This document shows positions 10,291 through 22,410 of a DNA stretch of 64,000 nucleotides, piece after piece. Source of the stretch: Anarhynchus alexandrinus (Eukaryota > Chordata > Aves > Charadriiformes > Charadriidae). The notes below the pieces were generated by a model. It was not told where the DNA came from, did no database searches, and saw only the letters and a list, made by a program, of their open reading frames with translations. The stretch lies in the NCBI GenBank assembly GCA_008711295.1, contig VUYV01000609.1, positions 217,212 through 281,211 of the forward strand. The letters are read 5' to 3'. The translations under genes and the position numbers were made by a program. Every line of letters starts with the position of its first letter. The stretch's first letter is position 1.

Positions 10291-13200
10291 GTGGGAGAAT
10301 ATTGAGAGAATCTTGCTTTAAAAGTAAGAAATTGCTGCTAGGAGCTCTTAATTTCCAACAAAGTGTTTAATCCAGCCTTCATGTACAATTCAGTGTGCGT
10401 TAGAAACAAGAAAGAGAAAACTTATTAGGATATTATCAACTTTTGTGTAAACTGTGGTAAGGAAGCATGCTGCTCCAGCGTGCAGCAAGAGAAAAATGCT
10501 TATTTTGAGACTGCATATTTTTATAGCCAAATGTAAAGGGCCACTTGCAGGGCTGCTATACAACAAGACAGAAATAACTTTTTATGTCATAAATGTGGAT
10601 CTTTATAGAGGCAAATTCTTGCATAATATACAGTTTCCCATTCACTTGTTCCAGGAATGGTAACTGTATCACCCCATGCCACAATCCTTTTCTCTTCTGG
10701 GAAAGTCAGAGGCTTCCACCGACTCAACACAAGCTCCACAGACCCCCAGGAGGTCTCTTTGGCTGCGTTTTCTGCCTGTACAAATGAATGCATTTATGAA
10801 GTGGAACCTCTGTGATTTTCACTTCACTAATCTGTCCATCCATAAAACTATGCAAAACTATAAAATCTGTGCTTTTTCACAGTTTTTAAAGGATTTAAGG
10901 TCATTCTGTTGGAGTAAAAGCTCATAGAACTGAGACCCCATGGTTTTAACATTACAAATTACAGAATGCATCGAGGACTCTTACCCCCTATGGTAGATAT
11001 TGTTACACTTTATCAATAAGAACCTGGTCTGGCCAGTTATAGAACAGTTCTTAAATATTAATAAAACACACTTTTCTCCTACTTTAACCCAGGGAAAGCA
11101 AAGCTTTCTGATGCACTATTGCAACATTGGTCTTTTAATACCATATGACTTGTGATAAATTATTGACTACATTTTCCTAAATAATGTATCCTCATTGGTT
11201 CAAAAAATTCAGTAAAGCATGGTAAGACCGTCTGCCACTAGTTCGTATCCTAAGTGTGTGGTCTTGTACATTTAAAAAACAGAGCACTGCTAGCATTGAA
11301 TTAAACATTTCTGGAGTAATGAACATAGTCCCATTGCAAAATGCCTTAAGTTGCAAGAGTCTGAATCCACACCAGGAGCAGGGCAGCCTTGGGCTTGCTG
11401 GATTATGAACTGAATAGCCTCATCTCTAGCCTTAACTCCAGCCACGTCCTGCTGTTCACCTGGATGGACCCTGGACCTGACCCGTTGTTACCTTTTCTTG
11501 TCTAAGACCGTCAACAAGCCCTGTCACTGCTGCCATGTGGAACCTGCTTGGATCTGTAGGACTGCGCCCAGGTCCCTGAGGGCACTGCCTGTATTGGGGT
11601 CACCCTCATCCCGTCAGCTCATCCCCCCATACCAGAGCAGCCCTGCTCTTGCTGCTACCTCATCCAGCCTGTACCAGATGACAGTTTGGACAGGCACACC
11701 TTGTCTCTGGGAAATCAAGGTCTTGACAGAAGACCTGAAAGCTCCCGTGTTTTGAAGGTATTCAGCTTTGTCGTAATGTCTGTTGCTTGCATTATACTAG
11801 AATGTGTAAGACTAAAGTACAAGTTTCATACAACAAAACCTGTTTACAGGGATGCTGCAATCGCCTACCATTACAGCTGTTTACAATATGTAGACTGTTT
11901 CCCAGGCATCTCTGTCAACCTTTTTTCCTACCCTCTGCTTCTCTTCACTCCTGAAAATGTTTTCTGCTCTGAAATTTCTTGACTAACTTGTTGGGACCAG
12001 ATATACAAGTATACAGCTAATTTACCAAAATGGTCTTCACTCTCAATGTTTTCCTTTAATAACCAATACCATTCCTCAGCTATGCTAACCAAAACAACAT
12101 CCCTTTTCTTGTCTGCTGTGTTATTGCCACTGAGGACAGACTGCTCTTAATCTAGGACACTTTTCCCAATTTTCATCCTTTAGCGTATGGTGCTGTCACA
12201 CAAGCAGGAGCCCTTGAGGCTCAGTCTGATGCCTTTCACTTGTTTTATCTGAAGTGTGGCTGAACGAAACAGGGTTCCTCAGTCTCAGATCCTCAGCTCC
12301 TTTGCTATTAAAGGATGCCTGCTTAGCCTGACATGATCTTAACAGCTTCTTGGTACTTTCTGTAATTCCTCTGATGGACATTGCACAATACTCTTTGGCA
12401 TAAGAAAATGTTTTGCCCTTTTGGTTATTCCTGACAGACTTTGTTGAGCTTTTCCAATATCCCTTGTTTTGTGTTTATAGGGCATTCTCCTCCCTCTTGG
12501 AGTACCCTACCTACCCAGCTAACCTTGTTTGTTCACATACAGAAAACACTTTTTCCTGGATGGACTGGCAAGTGTGAACATGATCACTGGACTCATGATG
12601 ACATGTTCAAAATATTTTTAGAAATCGTTTAGGTGCAGTGCAGAACCTCACTTTATGTGACTTTCTCACTGTTTTCTAGAAGGTTGTGCAAGTTTCAGCA
12701 TGGCCAGTGTTGCCTTTTCTTTACAGATTTGCCATTTTCTTTCTTCTGAGCTTCAATGAAGTGCTGCATACTGTAGTCTCATGTGTTGCACTTCAGGATC
12801 TACTTCACATTTTTCTTACTATCTTAGTGGTTATTTCCTAGCACTATGCCTTTGCTATCTGTACAAGCAAGCTGTACAAGCCTCTTATAATTCTTCTCTT
12901 TCAGTTTGAGAACATTCTGGTGCTGCATTGAAATTAAATATATGGATTTCTCTGTCCAACTCCCTTCACTTGGAGCCACAGATGTTTGCAAACATCTATA
13001 AACTTTCTCTTTCTCAGGAATTTCTTAACAAATTGCTGCATTTGGCCACTGGCCTCAGAATGTTTTATTTTTCTAAAACACTAGCACTCTGTCATACTCC
13101 TTCAGTATAATACTTCTGCTTTTCAGTGTGGCAGGGGTTACATTGCAGCTGCCTCCACAAATTGGCTGGAATAAAATTTTTCACTGATCTAATAGCATAG

Positions 13201-14149
13201 TTGCAAAATGCAGCAGTAGAATGGACGGCACCTTTTGTAACAGATGAGATGTTTTGGAAGCATGCAATAATGAATATTCTTTTGACATATAATAGATGCT
13301 ACGGATACATGAAATATTCAAAAACTATTGCATCGGTGTGCTACAAGTGTTATATGTGTTTCTGTGCATATACATGTGTTACAGTACATGGGTGTTACCT
13401 GTTTCTATAATTTATCCATAACTCTGATAGAGATTAATGTAATACTTATTGCTTTGGTAGGACAGGGGACATAAAAGCAGAACAAAAAAATCCCAAACTA
13501 GAGAGAATTAGTTCCTACAGGTGCAACAGGCAGTGTTTGGAAAGCAAGGCGTGACTGTAAGGTGCTTATTGCTCTGTGATCTATTTCCTTTATTCTTTTA
13601 TTCTCAACAAACTCTGCTGTGCTCTGCCAGCCTGGTCTTCTCTGGGCAACTTTGACACTGCCTGAGAAGGAGCACAGCTGTTGATGCTGAACTCACACAG
13701 GCCTGCCGGGATAATCAGAAGACAAGAAGCCTTGAAGGGATGGCTAGTATTATTTCTCACCCCCTTTCCACCACTGGATAGGGAGTGAATATTTTCCTTC
13801 TAATCACGCTGATCTTAATGATATCTGTACTGGACCTTGCATGCCTAAACACTTAGTGTTTCTGTCCTGCTGTTTGAGCTCTTGAAGTTTAGCCAGGTGC
13901 TCTTGTTCTCCAGCAGGGACTCTCACCTTTTAACTTTTACCCTGGGTAGCTTGGTCACCTTCATTTTGGAGTCACTTCAGCGTGGTTAAATTTGTTTCTT
14001 TGAAATAATCCCTCCTGGAAATTGGTGCTACAAATCTCACAACTGATCTTGACTCTGATATGTCTCAGAAGCTAACTTGGTATTCTTCCAAAGTGATTGG
14101 TGCTGCGTAGCCTTACCAAGAAGAGAAAACTAAGGTGCAACATTAAGAA
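10291..14149. other. Unique DNA, includes a GC-rich segment
   Basis: No supported gene. Most of it is AT-rich, but 11350-11760 is notably GC-rich (separate entry). Open frames are 98 codons or fewer and carry no recognised motif. Confidence 0.5.
11350..11760. other. GC-rich unidentified segment, possible interspersed repeat
   Basis: Roughly 400 bases of GC-rich sequence with repetitive wording (GGACCCTGGACCTGACCC, CCAGCC, CTGCTGCC) stand out from the AT-rich flanks. An 85-codon plus frame (11498-11755) runs through it, with no recognised domain and no splice context I can defend. The sharp change in composition suggests an inserted element or a retrovirus-derived piece, but I cannot name a family. 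Confidence 0.35.
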
Positions 14150-14300
14150 AGATAGAGTGGCTGTAACAGGTCAGACCAAAAATGTATCCTGCCTTGTGAC
14201 CTGCCTCTGTCAATGGCCAGAAGCAGGTGCCTAGAGAGGCAGATAAGAACGGGCCAATATATTGCCTTGAATTCCTGAAATACTCTTGCAGTACATTGGA
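14150..14300 (-). mobile_element. Ancient CR1/L3-like element, 3' end
   Basis: The plus strand carries GGCTGTAACAGGTCAGACCA, then TGTATCCTGCC, GTCAATGGCCAGAAGCAGGT and GCCTAGAGAGG. Read in reverse this is the typical 3' untranslated end of an old amniote CR1/L3-like element (motif order: TGGCC, AGGATACA, TTTTGGTCTGACC). It is far more diverged than the other CR1 tails here and lacks the avian octamer tail. Family recognition is from memory; strand follows from the motif order. Confidence 0.5.
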
Positions 14301-16044
14301 TTATATGTGTTCAATAATCCTTACAGAATTTCTTTTCACAGTCTTTTTGTGTTAAAGGTAATGAAAAATTGGAGAAATTATCTACGGCTGTGGTGATGCT
14401 TGAAAAACAGATCTGACAAACCCTGAAAACTCTTAACAGATTTGACAATTATGTTAGGAATTTCCTAGGTACACCCTTGTGGCAGCTGTGGGGATAAATA
14501 ATTTGTTGAGACCCATTTCTGGTTCCAAAGCAAACAAAAAAAAAATTTTAAATGGTATACCCTAGCTTTTATTGATGAAATGCATTTCACCCAACCTCTT
14601 AGTTTCACATTTAATTCTGAACTAACTGAAGATTTCTATAAAAAAAGTAGGGGTAATCTTTGACTTTTTTTTTTAGGATGAAATGAACTGCTTCTGGAGA
14701 GAAGTTTTGTTTCTCTCTATTAACTACAGAAGGAGTCTGAAGTGATTTATGTTTAGACTGGGCACCCGATGTCTGTTGCAGATCAATTTTCCCTAAAAGA
14801 CAGGTCTTTCAAATCTGTTGTCTCCTGTGTGGCAGTACTCAAGTTTTTGCCAGCCGTTTGATATTTAGAAAGTTATGTCTAGCCACATTGTCTCACTGAC
14901 TTCCTAATCTGTCCTTTGAAAGGGGTAGTAATGAACTTTATCTTCATATTCTCATTTTTATACCCCCATCCCCCAAACCAGCTACAAACATAGATTTAAT
15001 TCTTGTTACCACCACTTTCCTGTTTATGCAAGGTTGCTCTGTTTTCCTGGAAATAAGAATTACAGGTAGTCTGAGTCTTTCCATGCTTCCTGCTGCTCTG
15101 TTCCAGTATGTTGCTTTCTTTTCCTATTAATCACCCCCTCTTCCTTGCTGTGAGTGCTAGTAGACAGATCCCTTTTACTTTGCTTCATGCATTGCGCACT
15201 ACCTAATTACATTAGAGGACTTGTGCTCTGTAAGTCTGAATTGTTTCTTTATTTATAGGAGCTATTTACAAAAGTGGTAGAATTACAGGAAGAATCCCAG
15301 CCCTGCGCACGCAGACTGGTCTCCTGCCTCTTCTTCCAAACCTTTTTCTCGCAACTGGTGTTTCTTCACCCAAATTTCAAGCATGCTGCTCGTGTCGAAC
15401 GTTAACAAGATGATTGTGCATATACTTTGGGTGCTGGCCTAGATGTTGGGAATAACAATATGAGGAATCTTACATCTATTTTTGAAATATATTTATTGAA
15501 GCTCATAAAACTAGACTGATGTCAAGATGGGCTTGATTAAGCCACCATAGCTGAATCACTTGCACTAGAACATGAAATTCTGAGGAGGGTGACAGTGCTA
15601 CTTAGGTACAAACAATTCAACAAGGGCAGGGGAGCCTTTCTGCTTCAATGACTACGCTGCTTGTCACTGTTATGAGAACTCCAGTTTGATCCTTGTTTTT
15701 CACTGCTACAGACAAGTCAATTTATTTATTGCATTTGATACAACAGGCAGTTAAATAAAAAAAAAAGAAGCAGATATTCTCTGCTGATATTATTTCTAAA
15801 TCAGCCAACAGGAGATATCCATAACACTATACTGTACTTGAAAAGCTTAAAACCCTTCAGTGGCTCTATTTTGAGACAACTGAGATCTGAATAAGAAAAT
15901 AAACATCAGTTGTTACTTTGCAGCAAGGGTTTGCTGCTACCTGAGGACTTGTTATATCAAACACTTGGAAAGTTGCAATCACATAAGATAAAGTGCTGTA
16001 ATTTGAGAATAATCATATTTTGTTTATATGGTTAAGTAAAGTGA
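14301..16044. other. Unique DNA, nothing recognised
   Basis: AT-rich noncoding sequence with a few A or T runs. No gene, RNA or repeat family recognised apart from the adjacent CR1. Confidence 0.5.
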
Positions 16045-16899
16045 TTAACAGAAATCTGATGAAACTCAACAAGGGGAAAGGAAAAGTCCTGAACCTGGGA
16101 AGGAACAACCCCATTATTACCCTGACCTCTTCATGGTTCAAAAAAGTAAGTGTGAAGTCCTGCACCTGGGGAAGAATAACTCCAGGCACCAGTATATATG
16201 CTGGAGGATGACAACCTGGAAGGCATCTTTGCAGAAAAAGACCTGGTGTCCTGTCTTGAGCCAGTAATGCGCTCTTTTGGCAAAGAAGGCCAATAGCATC
16301 TTGGGCTGCATTAGACAGAGTGCTGCCAGCAGGCTGAGGAAGGTGATCCTTCCCCTCTGCTCTGCACTGGTGGGGCCACACCTGGAGTGTTGGGTCCAGT
16401 TCTCAGCTCTCCTGTACAAGGCAAACATGGACATACTGGAGAGAGCTCAGCGAAGGGCCACAAAGATGATTGAGGGACTGGAGCATCTCTCATACGAGGA
16501 GAAGCTGAGAGAGCTGTGACTGGTAAGCCTGGAGAAAAGAAGGCTCAGGGGGATCTTATCAATGTATATAAATACCTGAAGGAAGGGTGCAAAGAGGACA
16601 GAGCCAGGGTCTTTTCAGTGGTGCCCAGTGATAGGACCAGAAGCAATCGACACAAACTGAAGCACAGGAGGTTCCCTCTGAACATCTGGAAACACTTTTT
16701 CATTGTGAGGGTGACAGAGTACTGGCATAGGTTGTCCAGAGAGGTTGAGGAGTCTCCATTGTTGGAGATATTCAAAACCCACCTAGACATGGTCCCGGGA
16801 AATTTGCTATAGCTGATCCTGCTTTGAGCAGAGGGGGTGGAATAGGTGACTTGCAGAGCTCCCTTCCAAACTGCGATCAATCAATCAGTTCTGTGATTT
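16045..16899 (+). mobile_element. CR1 retrotransposon, 5'-truncated (group C)
   Basis: About 850 bp of the 3' part of CR1: end of ORF2, 3' UTR and a tail worn down to TTCTGTGATTT. Near its 5' end the segment coding for the ...HLGRNNP-like region appears twice in succession: 16051-16112, then a second diverged version from about 16113. The two versions differ more from each other than the second differs from the 31-kb copy. It shares group-diagnostic features with the 31-kb element, including GAGCTGTGACTGGT. No clear target-site duplication was found. Confidence 0.93.
16277..16812 (+). pseudogene. CR1 ORF2 C-terminal remnant (broken)
   Basis: Two adjoining open stretches encode the C-terminal domain downstream of the CR1 reverse transcriptase. 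The first (16277-16519) contains [21 protein letters not shown] and [20 protein letters not shown]. The second (16516-16812) contains GDLINVYKYLKEGCKED, FSVVPSDRTR and EIFKTHLDMVPGNLL, which is the normal end of the protein. The two lie in different frames, and a TGA interrupts the junction (GAG CTG TGA). The endonuclease and reverse-transcriptase domains are absent because the element is 5'-truncated. It is inactive. Confidence 0.9.
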
Positions 16900-18080
16900 G
16901 GTCATTCAAACGGTTTCTACTTTTGTACCTTTTAGATAAGCCCAAAGTGTGCTTATCCAAAGGATATATAACTATCTTTGAAATACACTTTGAGTGGAGA
17001 CTGAATACAACATGCACTTGGATACCATGCCATCCTGCAATGCCAATCTAATGAACAATCGAATATTGTCTCTTCCTTAAAAAAAAAAGAAATTAAAAAA
17101 AATACTGAAAACAACAATTTTTTGTTTCAAAGAAGCTTATCTATTCTGCAGTGATTTACGTACCTTATTTTTGTTTTTCATGCAATAATTCTCTAGTGAA
17201 TAATACATAAAACAGCCTGGGGACAAGGACTTGAACTGGGTCTTCCCCCCTCAAGAGGAGTAAGCTAACCTTTTGACTAAGGAGTCAGATGCTTTCATGT
17301 TCTCTTTTTGGCCTCATAAATCTTGTATACTTTGCTGTACTGTGGCCCAGCTTTGGTTTTCCAATTTTTTTCCTACCTGTTCTATGCCCCATTTACTAGA
17401 GAAATTTTCCATGGAAGCAGCAGATCAGGAAATCTGTAGGTCTTTACCTACAACTCAGATTTTACGTCAACTGGGAAAATGCTTTAATTATTACACTATT
17501 TGTAAAAGATAAGGACTATCATCATTACCCAACTGTCCTTTTCCAGCAGCTGAATTTTTAAAATGAATGAAGCATGGTCCATTGGGCATTTACTTAAATT
17601 CTGTACACTTCAGCTTGAATAAACTGCGAGGCTTTAATGTTCAGCTCTGAATTAGAAACCTACATTCCCACAGAATTATTATTTTTTACTTGCTTCTATG
17701 TTGTTTTTAAAAAGCCTTTTCTTGCCCAGGTTAGAAGAAACACATTACTTTAGTTTATCCAGGCTTTTTATATTTTTTGTTTAATTTTTACTTTTAGAAT
17801 TGAAGGGTATAATATGAAAAAGTATTTCAAAAGAAAAAGCTGGAGATTTACCTTTTGAAAGTACAAAACTGGCCACTGCAAAATGTTCAGTTTTGTTCTT
17901 TTTAAACTGACACATTTTTGTAAACAAAGTGATATATGAAAAACTGTAGTGTTGTAAATTTTGTCTCTTGCTCAAAAAGAAAAAAAAACGTGTTGGGATG
18001 AAAAGATTTACTCACTTTCAGTCAACTTTTTTTTTTCTTTATTCTTTTTTCTTTTACTCATTTAAGTATTAACATATATG
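16900..18080. other. Unique AT-rich DNA
   Basis: No gene or repeat family recognised. A polypyrimidine stretch lies at about 18027-18056, directly before the next CR1. Confidence 0.5.
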
Positions 18081-18628
18081 ATAGAATCATAGAATCGTTG
18101 AATTGTCTAGGTTGGAAGGGACCTTTAAGACCATCGAGTCCAACCATCAACCTAACACTGCCAAAACCACGACTAAACCATGTTCCTAAGTACCACATCT
18201 ACCTGTCTTTTAAATACCTCCGGGATCAATGACACAACCACTTCCCTGGGCAGCCTGTTCCAACGCTTGACAACTCTTTTGGTGAAGACATTTTTCCTAA
18301 TATCCAATCTAAAGTTCCCCTGGTGCAACTTGAGGCCATTTCCTCTTGTCCTACCACTTGTTACTTGGGAGGAGAGACCGACCCCCACCTCGCTACAACC
18401 TCCTTTCAGGTAGTTGTAGAGAACGATAAGGGCTCCCCTCAGCCCCCTTTTCTCCAGGCTAAACAACCCCAGTTCCTCAGTAGCTCCTCATAAGACTTGT
18501 CCTCCAGACCCTTCACCAGCTTTGTTGCCCTTCTCTGGACACACTCCAGAATCTCAATGTCTGTCTTGTACTGAGGTGCCCAAAACATAACACAGTACTC
18601 AAGGTGTACTCTCAAATACCTCCTCAGC
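18081..18628 (-). mobile_element. CR1 retrotransposon, 5'-truncated (group A)
   Basis: The plus strand starts ATAGAATCATAGAATCG, the complement of the CR1 tail, followed by GGTTGGAAGGGACCTTTAAG and then CTAACACTGCCAAAACCAC. The latter is diagnostic of the same group as the 45.6-kb copy. About 550 bp remain, covering the 3' UTR and the end of ORF2. Homology fades after about 18628. Confidence 0.93.
18173..18625 (-). pseudogene. CR1 ORF2 C-terminal remnant (frameshifted)
   Basis: On the minus strand an upstream frame shows LEYCVMFWAPQYKTDIEILE and [20 protein letters not shown]. After a frameshift near 18470 a second frame carries [29 protein letters not shown] and [13 protein letters not shown], ending VDVVLRNMV with a stop at about 18173. 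This is the C-terminal region of the CR1 polyprotein. The catalytic domains are not present. The end (VVLR-MV) matches the 45.7-kb copy. Confidence 0.9.
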
Positions 18629-20257
18629 AGATGCTTTCCCAATTCACAGGAGTCTCTAATTGAAATACCTCTGCTGATTACAATTATATATGACAATAGT
18701 GGACTTCATCTCCTGGGGTCTAAAAGCACTCATTCTTAATTTTATGCACAGGACAGTCTCATGAAAGTGAATGGGTCTGCTTGTGTTTGTTGCATTAAGC
18801 ATGTAACTCCACAGAATGGGTCCCTAGTCAGCAGGTCTCTCTACACAGGGCTTTTTTAGGACAAATAGAGCATCTTAAAGCAGAAAGCAGCTGGCGAATG
18901 CAAAACCTGCTTGTTTCAATATCTGACTACCAGGTTTTCACCAATTCCAGTGTGTGACTTTGAAAAGCAATTGCATTCTATCATTGTCCCTGCGTACAAG
19001 GCGGTGGTAGTACAAAGACACTGCAATCCAAATTGTTTCAGAATTTTCCTGGACTCCATGTGATACAGCTTCTGCCTTGTGGTAAAAGTACGTTATCAAT
19101 TTTAGTCTTTAGGCAGATGAGAAGTTCCCTTCTAGCTATCTTGAAAAATAGTGCAAAAAATCTTGAAAGACCAAGTGCTGTTAGATCAGTTCTACCAACA
19201 TTTCCAGTGACCTTATATGCTTAGCACAGCCAAGTATTTTTTAACTCTCCTTCTCTACCTTTTTCCCTCTCAGTTATTGAATTCCAGAAAGAAGTGCAAG
19301 ACATTAATATCTCATCTGGAACAACCAAGACTGAATATTATTGAGTTTTCTTATTAAACGTGGCATTTTCATTAAAATCCCTTTCTTCCTCCTGAAAAAC
19401 CATGATGCTGTATTATCTGTTCTGGTACAAGAGCATTGCAGCACGTGCCTAGCAGGTAATACAGTTTAGGAAAACAATTAAATATGATGGCTGGCCAAAG
19501 GCAATTTATACATTTGTTTCCTTGTTGGCAGGTTATATTTTTAGCAACAAGTTCTGCACCTGAAGCATCAGTAGTGCTTCCATAGTGACATGAGTGAGAA
19601 AGGCTGTTTTGCGTAATCCCGTCTACAAGGATGGGCAAGTCTGTCAAGTATGACAGGAGTTAGTTTCTTGTGTGAAATTCAATGGACTGTCATGTGAACA
19701 TATAAACCACTTCAGCAAGAAGTACATAGAATAATCAGAGTGAAATGAATGAAAAACTGTAAATTTGGCTTATGGTTTGGTGTGGAATTATAGATACCAT
19801 CTCCCTACAGATTCCTTGCCCATCTGAAAACTGAGTGCTCTGTGCAGACAGAATTTTTTTTTAACCATGGATGCTTACTCTTAGCTTCTCTTCTTCTTTG
19901 GAATGTCTGTATATTGCAGAAAAAATAATTTTTCAATAAATTAGTTTAATTGCCTTGTTTTCCCCTGGTCAGCGTCACCATTTCTCCTCTTCATGAGAAA
20001 GAACCTATCTGGCCCTGGTCCCTAATGTCAGTGAGTGCTTCATGAGGAATCCCTTCCTGGGGAAATCCTGTCCATTGAGAGAGCTGGGAAGTTGTTTCCA
20101 ATGTCCTACCTCCAACAGCTCTACATGAACTGTGCAATTGTGAATGATGTTTTTAGCCACTCTATTTTCTTCAGACTGTGACTGAGATATAGCTGCTTAA
20201 CACAGAGGCATGGAGAACTCTGCGGCCAGGGCTTCTCCCCCTCCTATGTCCAAGAAG
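18629..20257. other. Unique DNA, nothing recognised
   Basis: No supported gene or repeat. Open frames of 63 and 91 codons show no recognisable motifs. Confidence 0.5.
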
Positions 20258-20663
20258 CATAGAATCATAGAATGGTTTAGGTTGGAAGGGACCTTGAAGA
20301 TCATCGAGTTCCAACCCCCCTGCCATGGGCAGGGACACCTCCCACTAGACCAGGTTGCTCAAAGCCCCATCCAGCCTGGCCTTGAACACCTCCAGGGATG
20401 GAACTTCCACAGCTTCTCTGGGCAACCTGTTCCAGTGCCTTACCACCCTCAAAGTGAAAAATTTCTTCCTGATATCTAATCTAAATGTACCCTCTTCCAG
20501 TTTGAAACCATTACTCCTCATCCTATCAGTACATGCCCTAGTAAAAAATCCTTCCCCAGCTCTCCTGTAGGCCCCCTTTAGGTACTGGAAGGCTGATCAT
20601 TATAAGGTCTCCCTGGAACCTTCTCTTCTCCAGGCTGAACAATCTCAACTCTCTCAGCCTGTC
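20258..20663 (-). mobile_element. CR1 retrotransposon, 5'-truncated (group B)
   Basis: The plus strand begins CATAGAATCATAGAATGG and continues through the CR1 3' UTR (CCACTAGACCAGGTTGCTCA) into the C-terminal ORF2 region. Read on the minus strand, DRLRELRLFSLEKRRFQGDL is recognisable at about 20600-20663. About 405 bp remain. The tail is well preserved and the 5' break is abrupt. Confidence 0.95.
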
Positions 20664-21018
20664 AACCGTGATGTTGAACCAAACCCGTGATGTGCATCGC
20701 TGTTGTGCAATGGTGTACGATGGCCCAAAGTAGCAGAGAGAGTGGCTGCTCAAGAAATAGTCTAACAGTATCCTCCCAGAATTACCGCAACAGTCATAGG
20801 ATGAGCTAGTATGTATGTGGCCAGTTTGCATTGTGGACAAGGCTAGCTTGCAGTTATCTGCAGTTAACTACACAGACAGACATTAAGCTTCTGATTCTTC
20901 CAATATTCGGATGTGTGCTTAATTTTGACCTTTTATTTGTGTGAGCTGCCCTGTTAGAATCAATGAGATTACTCTTGTACCACGAGATGTTAATGCTGGC
21001 AGGGCTAGTGCCTAAGAT

Positions 21019-21149
21019 GGGCCCTATTCAGCAAAGCACTCAAGCCTATGTCTGCCTTCCTCCATTCAACAAGTCCCATTAATGGAACTCAAGTGTGTGC
21101 CTAAGTGCTTTCTTAAGCCTGAGCAGTGATAGCTTGTATAATTGGGGTC
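21019..21149. mobile_element. Degenerate palindromic MITE-like element
   Basis: The segment begins GGGCCCTATTCAGCAAAGCA and ends in a region reading AATTGGGGTC, with roughly complementary inner arms (CAAAGCACTCAAGCC against GTGCCTAAGTGCTTT). The centre is the short palindrome CATTAATG (21076-21083). This layout is like a palindromic non-autonomous DNA transposon widespread in reptiles and birds, which I recognise from memory. The copy is heavily mutated and no target-site duplication could be assigned. Confidence 0.5.
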
Positions 21150-21434
21150 AATGAACAGAGACTGTGTTAGCAGCCATGTAATGAATGACATTTTCTCTAT
21201 GTCAAGCACAGATGAAGTGTTTGAAAGCAAGGAACGGTATTAGTCATTCCTATTATATATGCAAAGTGCAAAAATGATACCTTGAAGTAATTGAACTCTG
21301 AAAAAGAAACATTTTTTTTTAGTGAAACCATTCTGTCTATTATTTGGTCACAGAACTAATAAAAATAGGTGTGTTTTATACGTGGATTTCAGTTGCAAAA
21401 ATAAATTGAAAAGTAATTGTCCAATCAGTGGCCA

Positions 21435-21452
21435 AACAACAACAACAACAAC
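21435..21452 (+). repeat. (AAC)6 microsatellite
   Basis: Six uninterrupted AAC units. The tract is short and may be length polymorphic. Confidence 0.9.
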
Positions 21453-22380
21453 AAAGTGTGTAAATATGGTTCAAATTGTACAAAAGTAATTTCTTTGAAT
21501 TTTGTCACAAAAAAATTGTATTAACAATCAAATCCTAATTATTATTATACTTTTTAATATGATTTAAATAAAAAAAAAGTTTCATATTGAAAGGTTCATT
21601 AAAAGTTCTGAAAAAATATTCTAGAATTGCTTAAATAAACATTTTTTTTTTTTTCAAAAAGAAAAGTCAAAGCAACTACCTAAACAATGTTACCACAAAA
21701 CGACGTTTTCCCCTTTCTTGATGAAAACCATTTTCTAGTTTTGACCTAACTCTTTGAATATGTCTGGAACATGAAACTGAAGTTTTTAACAAATTTATGT
21801 GAATTACTGAGAAAAAACAAATTGCTTGGTTATAATCTCAACACTAAAGTTTGTTTTATTTAGTTCTGAAAACAATTTTAACATATAGTCATCCTAAATA
21901 AATATTTCTAGTTCTTAGAAATCAAAGTCTGGATCACCCAGATCAGAAAACAGGAAAGTCCCTTTCTGTCTAAATCCTGTGCAGTGATCTGCCGTAGGTT
22001 ATAGTTTGCATAATATATGAAAAACAGCAGAGAATAAAATAATGAGTCCACTTTTCAATAACAACATTACTTTTAGTGTTAAAAAGGCAAACACTGTGAT
22101 GGGACTGAAATGAGTGCTTTACATTCTAGCAATACAGATTTTCCATAAAAATTATGAGTGATTTCTGAGTATCAGACCACAGTACCATATCAAGGCTCGA
22201 AGGCAACCAAAGCTTTTGAAAGACACTGAACCTTTCTTCAAGTGTAAAATTTATCCTTCACAGTCTGTTATTTCCTGGTTTAGGGCTTTCAATTACTAGA
22301 AGATTTTTATTTTTTAGTACGAAGTACAAACTTGGAGAAGAAAGAAAGGGTACTTTTAGCCATATAAAAAAAATCTCAAA

Positions 22381-22410
22381 CACAGGCACACGCGCGCACA
22401 CACACACACA
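22381..22410. repeat. CA/CG alternating purine-pyrimidine run
   Basis: CACAGGCACACGCGCGCACA followed by further CA units. Strict alternation including CGCGCG makes it a candidate for left-handed DNA under supercoiling. It is also a likely length-variable microsatellite. Confidence 0.85.

Noticed and set aside
18074..18691. Possible target-site duplication (ATATATG) around the 18-kb CR1
   Set aside because: A 7-bp AT-rich match with about 60 bp of unexplained sequence between it and the CR1 5' break; CR1 usually lacks clear duplications.
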